A DNA stretch of 64,000 bases from Litoditis marina (Eukaryota; Nematoda; Chromadorea; Rhabditida; Rhabditidae), in assembly GCA_964036275.1 (NCBI GenBank), contig OZ038433.1, positions 12,982,446-13,046,445 of the forward strand, in the 5' to 3' direction. Positions 1-13,800 of the stretch are shown here, in pieces. Each line of letters opens with the position of its first letter. Position 1 is the stretch's first letter. Position numbers and translations under genes: made by a program. Under the pieces are notes generated by a model. That model did not search any database. It was not told the origin of the DNA and saw only the letters and a list, made by a program, of their open reading frames with translations.

Positions 1-156
1 CCAATCGACATGAAACTAATAAGGTTGGTTTTTTTATTTTAAATTATTTTATATTTAAGTTATTTCGTAAAAATATACGTGTCCAATCTATAATAATGCT
101 TGCAGGATGGAATTATAGTCTTCTTTAACTTTTTGCTGCAGTTTCACAGAAATATT

Positions 157-377
157 GGGAGTAGTTTACAATTGCCCCCCACCCTGGTCGAAAATGGGTT
201 GAAAAGGGCCCGTACTACAATCGCCCCCCACCATTGGGATTATACACCATGCTTATTTACTGCAGGCTTGGGTTGAGTGGGGGGTGATTGTTCATCAGTT
301 TCGGGTATGTACTATCACCCCCCATTTTGTATTGGTGGGGGGTGATTGTTCATTGTCGAAGATGTACAATGAACCCC
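157..377. mobile_element. G/C-run MITE, probably truncated
   Basis: The left end GGGAGTAGTTTACAATTG matches the inverted right end of the 9923-10266 copy, and internal blocks match in inverse order. No clear 8-bp duplication, so the right end is probably lost. Confidence 0.6.
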
Positions 378-522
378 ACAATACAAAATGTTACACGGGA
401 ATTTACACAACACTGTATTTGGACGATTCAATTGCCGAGACCGAATTGTGACTAGCAAAAATCGATACTGCTCATTACTCCACAAAGTAGTAAGTTCGTG
501 GAAGGTTTGTCACTGCCTCACA

Positions 523-728
523 TTTTATAGTTCGTTTCACCAATCGATGACTTTTCAAACGCATTTATCTAGTCAACAAACAGAATTTAAGATTCACTGT
601 TTTGTATGCTTGTAGTACCCAAAGTGGAAATCACAAAGTTTAAACTATTTACAACACCTACAAGATATGATAAATTCACTTAAAAGTTTTATAATCTTAC
701 TGTAGAGGGATATTGTTTCGTGAAACAA
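523..728. mobile_element. TATAGTNTGTT MITE copy upstream of the channel
   Basis: TATAGTTCGTTTCACCAATC at the left and GTGAAACAAACTATA at the right. The ends carry the family's CTACAGTAA/TTACTGTAG motif in part. Confidence 0.6.
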
Positions 729-1864
729 ACTATACCTCGCTTGAAGTTTGGACTGGACTCTGCACTCATTTATCGCTCTCATTATTATGCAAGTTTTTAT
801 CCCAAACGAAAATGAGTAATTACGTATTACGTTCAAAATCCACACATACATTATCTTTTCAAATCTCACAACTCCACAACTCTACGACCACGTTTCCACT
901 CTGAATTATCGCCTTATGATCTCTCGTCCCTCATCTAGAATACTAATGCATCCTTTCATTATCACCCTTTTTCCGTCGGAAGCGAAAACATTTTTCCCTC
1001 ATTTATTTCTTAACTTTCTTTCTAATTTTTTTCAATCTGAAAACTTTTGATAGTACTTTTCTTAAAACGTGAGAAATCTTCGCTACCTTCTTCTTGTTAC
1101 GCAGACGTCTCCTTTTTATACAAACTTTTCAGTCTTTTAAAACTCACTTTTCACGACTTTTCAAACAGTTCCTCTCTGAACCCCCGTTTCTGATTGACAT
1201 TTCATCACACAGCATGGAAAGCATCATAAGTTCATAAGGGTTTTCAACGGAAAATCTACTTTTTCACGTTTTATACACACTTTTTCAGAGTTTTCCCTCA
1301 AAGTATGGGAAATCATGACTGCATTCTTCCTTCAGCCAATCAAAAATAGATTGTTCTCTTTTTATACTTTTCACGACTCGTTTCGATATCTCACTCTAAC
1401 CTCTCAGTTCTGAATTCAACTCATGGAAATCATCATCAAGTTTTTCTTCCGACGAGAAAATTCCTTTTTCTCTTTGTACATTCTTTTCCTGGCTTTTCCT
1501 TCTTTCCACTATGACTCTTATTGATCGATTGACCTTTCGTCACAAAATGATGTAAAATCATAACTACTCGAATTTCAACCCACAAAATTGTTTCTTTCTT
1601 TTCATACATTCTTTTCATTTTTTCAAACCCACTTTCCACAATATCTCCACTCTGACCCCCAACTTTTTGATTGACCTTTTCCCGGAGCGTGGGAAAATTA
1701 GATTAGATGTCCTTGGAACCAGCTGCCACATGCTATTTTCGCTCATTTTCCGTTTCTCGTTCCCCGAAAAAGACGGATTTCCGTGTTTTGAGCCAAATTG
1801 ACTGGATGTCGCCGGCTCGGAGCCCCATTTAGCCTGCGGCAAAGTGGTTGAACCCTGCGGCAAA

Positions 1865-4800
1865 ATGCGAAAAGTTACCTGGTCCGACCTTTTGCCCTAC
1901 CAGCCGGCTGGCAACAACAAATATCAACTGATCGACGCCGCGGAGCAGAATGAGGTATAGTCTGTTCCACGAATCAATAGCCCTCTACAGTAAGATAATA
2001 ACACTTTTAGGTGAATTTATCATATATTGTAGATGTTGTATACAGTTTAAACTGTGTGATTTAGTTTTGCACTTTGGGTACTACAAGCATACAAAACAGT
2101 GAATCTTGAATTCTGTTTGTTGATTAGATAAATGCGTTTGAATTTTCGAAAGATTACTGTAGAAAGTCATCGAATGGTGAAACGAGCTATATAGTTCGTT
2201 TATTTCCCAACTGGACTTGGGCAGCTTGCCAACGAAATTTCCAGGCAGTTTTTGAACATGTTGAAATATTTCAAAACGATAGCAACTTTTGTGAAGAGTT
2301 CTTCCCCTTAGTTATAATTCGTATTCAGGGAAACTTTCTGTAAAATATATGTTTTCTGTAAATAACAGTCTTCCAAAGTTTTTGGCGCGCTGCCAACGAG
2401 TCCGGTTGGGAAATGTGAGTAGTATACCGTACTGAAAGTGAGCAAATCTGTGTTATTATAGTTTGGTCTGTATGCTCTAAAATTTAGTTTCCATAATTCA
2501 AAAACCAAAAGTGAACACCTTGGCTTTGTACGACAAACTCTTATACAACACTGATAGTGGTTCCATTTGAATTTCGCAACGAAGTTTGTTCCATAAAGGG
2601 ACTGATCAACTTTTGCTTGTGTTTGATCTCTATAACACCAAAAACAGGAAAAATTGATTTTTTATGTCATGCGAATTATTTTCATATCATGCATTTAGTT
2701 GAAGTTTACGCGTTTTATATGGATTGATCAAATCTTCGTTGTATCTCTGTTCACGCGGCAATTTACGAGTTTTAACAGAAAAGCAATTTTTAAGTCTTTC
2801 GAAACTGATTTATTCATTCGTACACTTTAGAAACGGACACATACAGGATGTTTCTCTCGTTTTGACGACGACTATATAATATGGACCAAACCTTTGTTGT
2901 TGTGTAATTTCCATATACGCCACAACTTACAAATTTCAATCAAAATCCCACGAGATCAAAGTACAGACACAGCGAAAATTAAGCCAACCCTATAATCCAT
3001 GATGTGTGTTTGGGACAGACACTATGGGTAGCTGGCAGCAAGATTACGGTAGTTTTGCAGAGAGGTCATAGTGCAGCTAGAGTGTGTGTGAAAAAGGAGA
3101 CGCAAACATTTAGGCAATTCGCATGAATGTTTGATGTTGTGTTAGTTCGTTTCCTATAGTTTGTTCCACCGACTTATAACCCTCTACAGTAATCTGCTAA
3201 CACTTCCAGGTCAAAGTTTAGTATATTAGCGTATTCAGAACGCCTCAAAATGTTCATAGTGTCTTCTGTATGTTTACTACTACTAACTCTGAAAATTTGA
3301 AACCAAAGTAAAGACTTTTTTATTAAAAACACCCCCTTGAATAATTGACGGATTACTGTAGGAGTACATCGATTGGTGAAACAGACTATATGTAAAGACT
3401 ATATATGTCTTCGCTAGTTATATGAACCTTTTTCTGAACACCTGTCGAGGTTCCTTTTCATTATTTTTTCTCTGTTTTTTCTTTCTTTTTTTTCTGTAGA
3501 ACTGCTGTAATCTGACTGACAAATTGACAGAAAAATGTATGAAGATTGTAAATGTACATAATCGACTGTGAAACATTCACTAAAAACTATTCAGGTATTA
3601 TTAGTTTTAGCCTTATGAATTCAGTTAAACTATCACCCTGGGCTCTCAATTTTCTATGTAGTGGAGAACACAAATTTTCATGAAATAATAAAAAAAATTA
3701 CTTTTTGTTTCTAGTTTTAGACCTAGTGAGAATAATACTCTCACCCACTCTACTATAGCGTCTGCTCTAACAAGATGTTTCAAAGATAATTCCCCCGATT
3801 TTCGTTCTGTGTAAATCCCCGGGGGATATCTCTGGAGATGTCACAATCACCCCACAATTGATCAGAAACGCGACATCAGAAGATAAATTATACACGAAAA
3901 ATACACCCATTTTTCATTAGAAACTCGAAAGTTCTTGTTTTGAACTATCGATCTATGTTGAAAAATGAGATTTTTACCTAAATTCGACAAAGAGTTGTTT
4001 TGAAAATGCGAGGACACTCTACTGATAATGTGATTTTATTGCTGATGTAGCAGGTGAAAACCATGAAATAGAATAAAAGGATTTATTGATTTTTTTAAAA
4101 TGAACGGAACGCAATAGTAGCAGAAAACAAAATGATTCGCCTGATCTTAAAAAAATGAAAACAGAGAAATACCTGTTGATTACAAGTATTAATCAGGAAA
4201 TTTCAAACGTTACATGAGTTTTAGAGTTTTAGTCATATCTCTGAGTAATATGCAAATAGGATATTGAAATGATGTAGTTCTGGGAGGGCCATCCTTCAAT
4301 TGTCTCCAATAGATATTATGTCTGATAGACACACACTCAACTACCCTTTATTTCACAAATACACTGCTAATTGAAAGATTCTAATTCAATACACTATTAT
4401 TTCATAATTATCAATGGTAATGTTCACGTTTTATGCGAAAAAACACAAATAGGTATTATCCCTAGTATACTATACCACACTCAACCACACTTTGTCTCAC
4501 AAATACTCTGCTAGTTGAATGAGTCTACTTCAAATACTTTGATAATATGAAAAGAAATCATAAGTTTTGATGTCTGCTAGTTCTAAGCGAAACTTTTCTT
4601 AGTTATTATCTGTGTATACCCCCTTCCCTAACCCACTCCACAGCTACACTGCTAATTGAATGACTTCATTTGAATGTTTTCATATCCCTAACTGTACGAA
4701 TGCTTATTCAGAACAAACATATGATTTCTCATTGGTGAGAATTTGGAACTTAACTATGGTGAATCGTCAAATTCAAAACTGTTGTATGCACATCGAATAG

Positions 4801-7800
4801 AATTCAAATGAGAACAATAACCTCTTGCAAAAACTTTATCAACTCAGTATAACAACATTCGGTATAGTCTTGTTCACTCCAACTGAGACTCCTACAGTAG
4901 GATTTCGAAACTACCAAGCCGTTTTGCTCACTTACTTATGATCGGAAAGGTTTAGGACTTCGGCACCTCATTCTCGTTGTCAGGTACAGAAAACAAACGG
5001 GAGGATTTTTGATGAACCAAATTTTCAGCTTCACAACAGCTTTCGGAAAGTTTGTAAGGTTACTGTGGTAGTCTCAGTAGGAATGGTGGGGACTACATTT
5101 ATCGCGTTGTAGGAACAATCGTTGGTGTTACCTGCTCATAACGGACCAATTTATCACGATTTTTGGCTACTTTTATTCGGGAAATTGGGTGTATATTTGC
5201 TCTACCTGATTCCAAGCTTGTGTTCTATTCCGCTTCGATTGTACTTTGATTCCCTCGATTTCCGCTCAAAATACGAGCGTTACTAAACTGTTTGTCAATT
5301 GCACAGTAACGTGAAACATGTTAAACACAGCAGAACTTAGAAACGTGCAATGACAAAGTGCACGTTGCCTCATTTTCATGCTAAAATTACGTGACTATTC
5401 AATTTACTTCTAGTATATGTGTTTTAAGAGCATCCTACATCAGTCCCGAACGTATTCGGAAGCCTACTGTATTTGGTATTTAGGAGTTTCCATGTTTAAG
5501 TTAGCTATCATAATTTAATGCATGGTTGAGTAATCGACACTTTTTTCTAAAAAAAAACTAAATTACATCTTTTTTCACCAGAAGTGAGAATTTTTCGACC
5601 AATTCATGGTTAGCGGCACTTTGATACCAATTTTACAAACCTAACTTAGCAAATCTCCCAGTTTTTCCGAAAAAAAAAGAATTGAATTTCTCCCGGCTCA
5701 TTACACGAATATCTCCGTTTCATCTTCATGTTGGTAATCATTGACGATTGAGTGAGCAACTGACAATCTTGATGAGGAAACAATTTTTTGGAAGTTGATT
5801 GCTATTGACAACATATTGCAGAAAACTATTTTCATGACATTTATCTACCAGTTAATAAAGCATAATTAAGCAAAAATATCAGTTTTCTCTACGAATTGAA
5901 TTTGTTTCTGATTCCACAAACATCCTCATTTTTTCCACCCATTGAACTTGATAAACTTGAAGAAGTAATTGGTTTATTGAAAGTTTCCTATCAATAATAG
6001 AGGCATAATTATGCAAATATTCCAGTTTCTCCCCATAAACTTGAAATTCTCTCGGCTCATTACACGAATCCTAGTTTATCCCCTTATTGAGCTTGATAAA
6101 CTTGAAATCCTTCCAACTCATTTGTTATCGCGGTTGACAATGGGGGGCGTATCCCTAATAGAAGTCAAAAGAGATCCTCCTAGACATTTTCAACTATACT
6201 ACTATAGATGAAATAGATTATTTCACATGATTTGGGTCAGTTTTATTTAACTATAAAGGTATAGCGAAAAGCACGTTACAAAGGTTCACGTTTTGCTGGT
6301 TTGTAGTTTGATCACGCGCGCTTCCTTGTTCACCCTGAAAACCTCCTGTGTAGGTCAAATAAACTACACTTTGGAACGCACTCCAACAACTATACTCAGA
6401 CAACTCCCAGCCAAATGGTCAACCGCTTTTGTAGCGGCCTCGACGAGAGAGTGTGCAGGTCAGAGAGACGCAGGTGTCTGCCTCTTTTTTCTTAGCACTG
6501 ACTTAAAGTTAGCAGTTCTCCAATTTGGGCCACATACAATTAGTGAAATTTATTATATTTCCTCTAGTTTAGTTCTTTGAATAAAAAAAACCACATTTAT
6601 CGTAGAACGATTGATTCATTTCCTTACTCACCTGAACGCTTTTAGTCTAGTATTGATTTTGTGTTGGAGTAAAAGGTGGTTATAGTGACCAATTAGCAAT
6701 TGAGTGTGAACCTCGAAAATTCGAGATTTCCTGCAATTTCGGTCGTTCATGGCGCCCTTTCAAAGTACTTTTATATTGAAGTCCAAGATGTTTCAGAGAT
6801 CTTGTTGGAGCTTTGATCTACTCAAAAACTCAATATAACCGAACAAAAATAATTTAAATTCAAATGCTAGAAGTTTAGGATAAATATCTTGTTATAGTTA
6901 CAATCTTTCATAGAAATTGTTCTCGAATAACTGAGCGAAAGTACTTTTATATTGAAGTGTAAGATGTTTCAAAGATCTTTTTGTAGTCACTATTTTCTAT
7001 AAAAATTCTCAAATAACTGAACAATTGTCTGTTTTTTGTTCAAGTGCCAGAAGTTTCAAACAAATATCTTATTATAGTAGATATTTTCTATAAAAATTTC
7101 CAATTACTAAACAATTCTCAGTTGTGAGATGAACGTATCGCTGCTTGAGCTTGAAAAACTGTGAAACATGGTGTTTACAGTTTATAGTTTGTTGTTCAAT
7201 GAGTGCATGCTATAGTAGAAGTGGGTAGGTTTTGTGAAGCTTTTTCTGGAAGCCTGATTAAAATTCAATAAAACCGAAAGTTTTTTGCTTGACTGAAATT
7301 TGTTCTCTTTTTTTTTCCGTTTTTCGATTGTTCGATGCCGCCTTCCGGTGTCTGGCGTGATTGCACTCCGTTCCACTAAAAAGGGCGAGAAAACAGAGAA
7401 TAACACTCTCTTTTCTACTTTTCGTTCTCTTTTTTACTTTTTCCACTCTTTTTCAACTTTGTTCTCTCCCAGAACACATATTTTCGAATGGCTGAGACTT
7501 CTCCATGAGAACAATTTCTAATGGTTTGTTTTTCTAAATAGGAACGCGACGAGAGATAGAAGTTCGAACTGCTTATTTTTCGAATCATCAGTATTTACCA
7601 AAATTTATTCTTATTCTATTGAAAAACTTTGAAATGAGTGATTCAAAAAATCAGTTCTTGAGTTTTAATTGAAGTTAGTTTTTAAGTTATAGCTCTTTCC
7701 GAAGAGTGTTTTAAGATGAACGCATACGAAGATCACTAACAAACGAATAAACAAACAAAATGAGTGCAATATAAATAATATTTTTGGATATTTTAAAGTT

Positions 7801-10800
7801 TGTTTGTAGATTCGTCGCGATCCGGTGGCCGATTTGGATGGATGTAAAATGGAGAAAACAGACCTCATGGACGAATCGCTTTTCGCCGATGATGAAGACG
7901 ATAATTCGAAGGTAAATCACAAATGGACACGTGAAAAAGTCACGTGGAACGTGTAAACGTGTAATACACACGTGTTTTCGTGTATTTGTAATGAGAAAGT
8001 ATATGAGATAAAGTGACGTTGTTCATCAGCTTTTGAAGACGAGTGTGAAAATGAATATTGTGTGAACACGTGACCAAATCCCGTGAAACGTGTAAAACGT
8101 GCAAATCATCAGAAGTCGTGCAAATGCTATGAGTAAGTATAGGAAGTGACCAAATCCTCGTAGTAGTTTGATCTCTAAACACGTCGTAATTCGCAAATTT
8201 CAACCAAAACAAACGGTACAAACACCGTGGGGTAGATGTACTCTAAAACGTATTGGCTTGCTGTGAAATAGCGAACACTCTACTCGAGGAAATAAACTTT
8301 CAAACTAGAAAAGGAGTGCACTGAAACTACATGCATGGCAATCAAAATACACCTGCACGTCACCGAAAAACAGATAAATACATGAAAAAAGTTGTTTGTT
8401 CTCCCATGTTTGTTTTCTCACTAACCAATCTCTTTTTTATTTATTTACTTCGCAGGCGCTCCGCGTTCCGGCGCTTTTCCGTCGCGCGTCGCGGCGGAGC
8501 GAAAGATCGAACACGGACAGCTATCGATTTACTTCCTGTAAAACACTTTGTGTCGATTTTGGAAACAGGACGAGTTCCCACGGGATTCCCTTCATTTGGT
8601 TAGTGGTTTGGACAGTTCAGAAAAATTCAGAGTGGTCTAAGTAGTTTCTCTAATGAAATGAGAAAAGTTCTTCAAATGAACCCCGAACAACCTTTGAAAC
8701 ATTGTTTGTCTTTGGTTATATAATTTCACCATGAAAAGTTCAAGAATCCCACTGCTTTGCCAAAATCAAACACATCTAAACACATCTCGATACTATCGTA
8801 GTTCACACGTGGTGTATAGTACTGTTCGCCGTGATTGAATTCCTCTCTAAATGAAAAATGAGTTGAATCAAAATCATAACCATAATTAAAGGGGGGCAGA
8901 AAGGAAAGCTAGTTTACGTACCCCGGGGTACCTAAATATAACGTTGCGCGCGTCAAAACAGGCAAACACGTGTCAACCGTATGCAAATTAGGTTCGTTAG
9001 TTTGAATTAAAAGTTATACTTATCAGTTTCTCTTGATAGGCTCTTTCATATTAACTTTCCTTTCTGCCCCCTTCAATTTGCATAAAATGACAACAGTGTT
9101 TTCCAGCTCCACCTCTTTCTTCGGAAAGGTTGCCTGGGGTCTGCTATTCACCTGCTGTGCCATTCTATTCATCATACAGACGTATTGGACAATGTCCGAG
9201 TATCTCCAATACAGAACTATCATCGAGATGCAACTCAAGTTCGAGGCTGGTCGGTAGTTATCTTACAATAGATAATTTCACCATAGCGGAGTTTTGTAGT
9301 ACATTACAAGAATACCTGAGTGAATTATGTTCAGGGTTTTGGATGGTCAGTTTGAATTGAGTAAAATAGAGGCAATACATTAATTTTGGCAAGAAATCGT
9401 GTCAAAGTTTCATACGCATTTGAAGAATAAAAATAGAGCAGTCGAGAATAGAACAGACTGTTCTATTCGGTCTAAATGTTCTCTTCGTCTTTCTTCTATT
9501 TTTGATTTAGTTTCAATATTTCTATTTAGCCCCATTCCCTGCTGCTACAGTTTGTAATTTGAACGCCTTCAAGTACAGTCAATTGATGAAATACGAGGAG
9601 TTGAAAGAAGGGGTATGTTTATCTCAAAGGCACGGTACCGCATAAATATATGAAACATAATGGAAATTATTCTCATGATAATGCAGTTATTTTTTAGGGT
9701 AAAACATCTCATATCTTCTCGTCTCTCTGGAAAGTTAGTATTGAACTGTGAAAAGTTGGGAGACCATGAAATGGTGATTTCTCTTTGACGCACCGAAAAC
9801 TCGTAATCATTTGTTTCCTTCATTTCCAATCAAACACAGGAACCCCGTTTTTCACAATACTTACAGCGGTTGCTGAATTCAGTAATAGTGATTTGAAAAC
9901 GGGAAATCCTAAATGAAAATACGGGAAAAATGTACAATCGCCCCCCACCCAACAATCATCCCCTCGTGGTACTATTACCCCCCACCTAATTGAAATCCCA
10001 GAAAAGTCGCGCGAAGGTGGGGGGTAATTGGTAAATGGGTGAGGGGACATTGCACATCTTCGACAATGAACAATCACCCCCCACAACACAAAATGGGGGG
10101 TGATAGTACATACCCGGAACTGATGAACAATCACCCCCCACTCAACCCAAGCCTGCAGTAAATAAGCATGGTGTATAATCGCCCCCCAAACGTGGGGGGC
10201 GATTGTAGTACGGGCCCTTTTCAACCCATTTTCGACCAGGGTGGGGGGCAAATGTAAACTACTTTCGAAAATACTATGGTAATACTATTCCTTTTAGTTC
10301 GATATTTGGGATCGAGTCATAAATGCTCGCGAGATGAACGAAGCATTGAAAACAGCAGAGGAAATCATCGATTTGAGGATGTGAGTTTGTAGCTGTAATT
10401 TCACTAGTAAAAAGAAGTTCACGTCCAACGTGTGAAATTATTAGTATTTGCAGTTTTCTTCGCACGTAACGTACATCACGTTTTCAACTGTGTTGAGTTT
10501 CACAGGTTATGAAATTGAATAGCCTAACTTCGTGATTTCACTGAGACTCTAATAAAACGAGGCATGATAAAGTGGAATGTTGATAATATCGTTATCAACG
10601 TTTAACGTTGATAGCGTTTAGTGACATTGTTTTCATAAAAATCAGATCCAAGAAGCCATACCTCATAGTTTGGGTATGACAGACACAATACTACATTGAG
10701 GTATAGTTCACACATTTCCCAACTGGACTTGGGCAGCTTGCCAATGAAATTTCAAGGCAGTTTTTGAACATGTTGAACTTCTTCAAAAAAATAGAAATTA

Positions 10801-13800
10801 ATGTGAAGAATGCTTCCCGTTTGTTATAATTCGTATTCGAGGAAACTTTCTGCAAAATATATGTTTTCTCTAAAAAGCAGTCTTCCAAAGTTTTTGGCAC
10901 GCTGCCAACAGTTGGGAAATGTGAGCACTATACGTTTAGCAGTGTTTCAATATTTTTGTGTTCAGAAAACGCGAAGCGATTCGTAAGAAGCTGAACTTCC
11001 CGATCGAAGAGCCAGACCAAAAGGGCGCCAGTTACCAACCGGTCTTCGTCCGATGTACCTGTCTCAACACGGAACAATGCGTACCCAACAGAAATCCCCT
11101 CGAGGTATAGTGGTCATTTTCCCAATGAAGAGAGTTAAGGACTAAATCGATTGAGCAAATAGCTCAGCAGATTGCAGATGAGAGAGTGTGTAGATCAATG
11201 ACACACAGACAAGCTGGCCGTTCTTACATAAAAAATGACAAAAGAGGAGTATCATACAAAAGTAATACAAAAACTGAAAGTTTCACAGCACAGCGGGGCT
11301 TGGAACACAATCACGAATAACATTTTTTATGGCCCGTGTTTTCGACAAACATTTATTTTTGCAAGCACGTCCCTAAAAGTATCGAATACCAGAAATACAG
11401 TAAACGAGAGGAAAACGCTAAGTTCATTTCCGTTTTATATTCGTCGGAAAACTTCCGATTAAGTTGTTTTAAAATAAGTTTGAAAAATCTCGTCCGTTCA
11501 GTAGAACACTGAGTGAACTAACTGTGGAGATGTTTAGTTTCCAAGATTTTGTTCCAAATATTCATAATTATGAGTTTTATTCCATACTACATTATTCAAA
11601 TGCATTCTGTCTGTTACCCTTTTTATTCACGTATTTTCCAGGTGAATGCCTCCGTGTGTATGTGTTTTGAGGACGTGACTCGGGGCTTCATTTGGCCCTG
11701 TTATCCGAGTTCCGCCTGGACTGTCAAGGTATACCTCTTCTCATTCCTATGTGATCCCCTACAGTAGGAACTATGAAAATGGCCTGAAGCTGTAGCGTAT
11801 AAACGTGCACGTCGATGCACAAAAGGTATTTACTTGATGAAAAGTGAAAACAGTTAGTTTCATAGGGTGGTGGATAAAGTTCTGAAATGGCTAGAATTGT
11901 GCATGTTGGTCCGATTTGCTATTTAAGTACTTTACTCCCAGTGTGTTCATGTCAAACGCTGAGTAATTTATTGTGCGTGTAGATCAAACGAAAACTCATT
12001 AATGGCCACGGTCTGGATTGGAATTGTTCATCGAGTATAAAAAGTTTCACGTTTAGTGTGGGTTTTGAAGTTTTTTGTCTTCGTTGCAGAAATGTTTTGC
12101 TTGTTGATAAACCTCGGCATCATATTTTCAATGGTTGGTTCTGCTTTTTGACAAACAGTGTTTCAAACAAAAAAGTTGCAGAAATGTTTCGGCTGTTCCA
12201 TCTCCAATACTTGCCCCGATCCAGTCATCGTACTCTCTAATACTAACAGTTTTCCAGAAGATCGTTAGAGTTTTCAACATTGTATTGTAGGAGACCATAC
12301 ACTTACTATTCTATACTATTACTATTCTATACTATGACTTTTATTTTGCGTGTATTATCGTCTTTGTTCCAGAAATGTTTCGGTTGTTCCATCTCGAACA
12401 CTTGTCCCGACCCGGACCGCCCGAATGCCACCCAACCAGTGGGAGAAGTGGCCCGGCCCTGTCTCTGCCAGGGAATATCACATCATTGTATGGTACATCC
12501 TAAGGTGGGGTAGACTTCATATGTGCTTTATTTCCCACGGTGGTAATAATTGCAGGTCATCACTGATGATTGCAGGGACATAATCTTCTCTTTTAAATAC
12601 GAAATAATAATAAGTTATAAAACCTAAACTTCATTTCTATATAAATTCGAAAGCTTCATTTTTCTGAAAACTGTATATTTTGTTCAGCGATTACAGGTGA
12701 CAAGACATCAATCGAATTACATCTTAATTTGGAAGTATCTTGAACCAATCGGCAAATTTAAGAAAAAATCAATAACACTTGCAGTAGAAATGAAGGTCAA
12801 CACTATATAAAAAATCATTAACCCTTGCAGTAGAAATGAAGGTCAACACTATATGAAAAAAATCAATAATCCTTACAGTACAGAGAAATGGAGGTTAGAG
12901 CTGGCTTTCTTGAGTCGAACTCGAATTCAACCCCCATTCCCTTCGATATTAGTAGCTTTTCCATCGAATCGCTACAGGTAACGGTAGTCGCATGGGAAGT
13001 GACTAGTAGAAAGGCACTGAACTGTTTGCACGTTACACGTTATTCAGCCCAGAGACACTCTTGTTTACACTAACTAACTAGTTAGAAGTTGAGTTATCAT
13101 TACGGAAAGCCCTCATATTTATGGGCGTTTCAAGTATTCACTACACCCAAACGTTTTACAAAGTTCCACTCATCTTTTAGGCACGTGTGTCACAGATTGT
13201 AGACAATCACCTATCTTGTGCACCACAGAAATGAAAACTTTTGAATTTTTGATTGCGTTTTTTGATCGCGATCGCGTTCATTGAATGTTAGGATTTGGAT
13301 CGTATTGATACTGAAACTTACTTGATTGATTGTCTAAAATAATAAGAAATGCTCCACAAAGAACCCACTTTTACACATGAGCACATGTTGCATCGTTACA
13401 CAAGTCAGTTTTGAAGAAGCACAAACACTCCTACCTCGATTGGAATGAGACTATCAAGAATCTTTTGAACTAAGAATTTTTATGGAGTCAGCGATGTTCA
13501 ATAACCTGTGGTTGACCGAATGCCTCTGTCCAGAAAAAACAGACAGGGAAAAAATCACCTTGCCAACGGATATATGTAATCATTATAACCACAGCAGCAT
13601 GTCACTTACTCTCAAACACTCCAATTCACTTGGTCTGGGAATGCTTTCTCATATCAAACTACACACTACAAAGACCTCTTTCCAGGAAGAGATCAAATGG
13701 TGGAACCCGAACAACTACACCGTCTACGCGGTGACGGACCCTCCGACCACCATGCCCACCGAGACGGAACAGGCATTTGGACTGTCGGTACGGTTCTTTT

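Noticed and set aside
9820..10251. 143-aa minus-strand ORF
   Set aside because: Reads across the G/C-run MITE; Trp/Gly/Val and Ile/His repeats come from the boxes.
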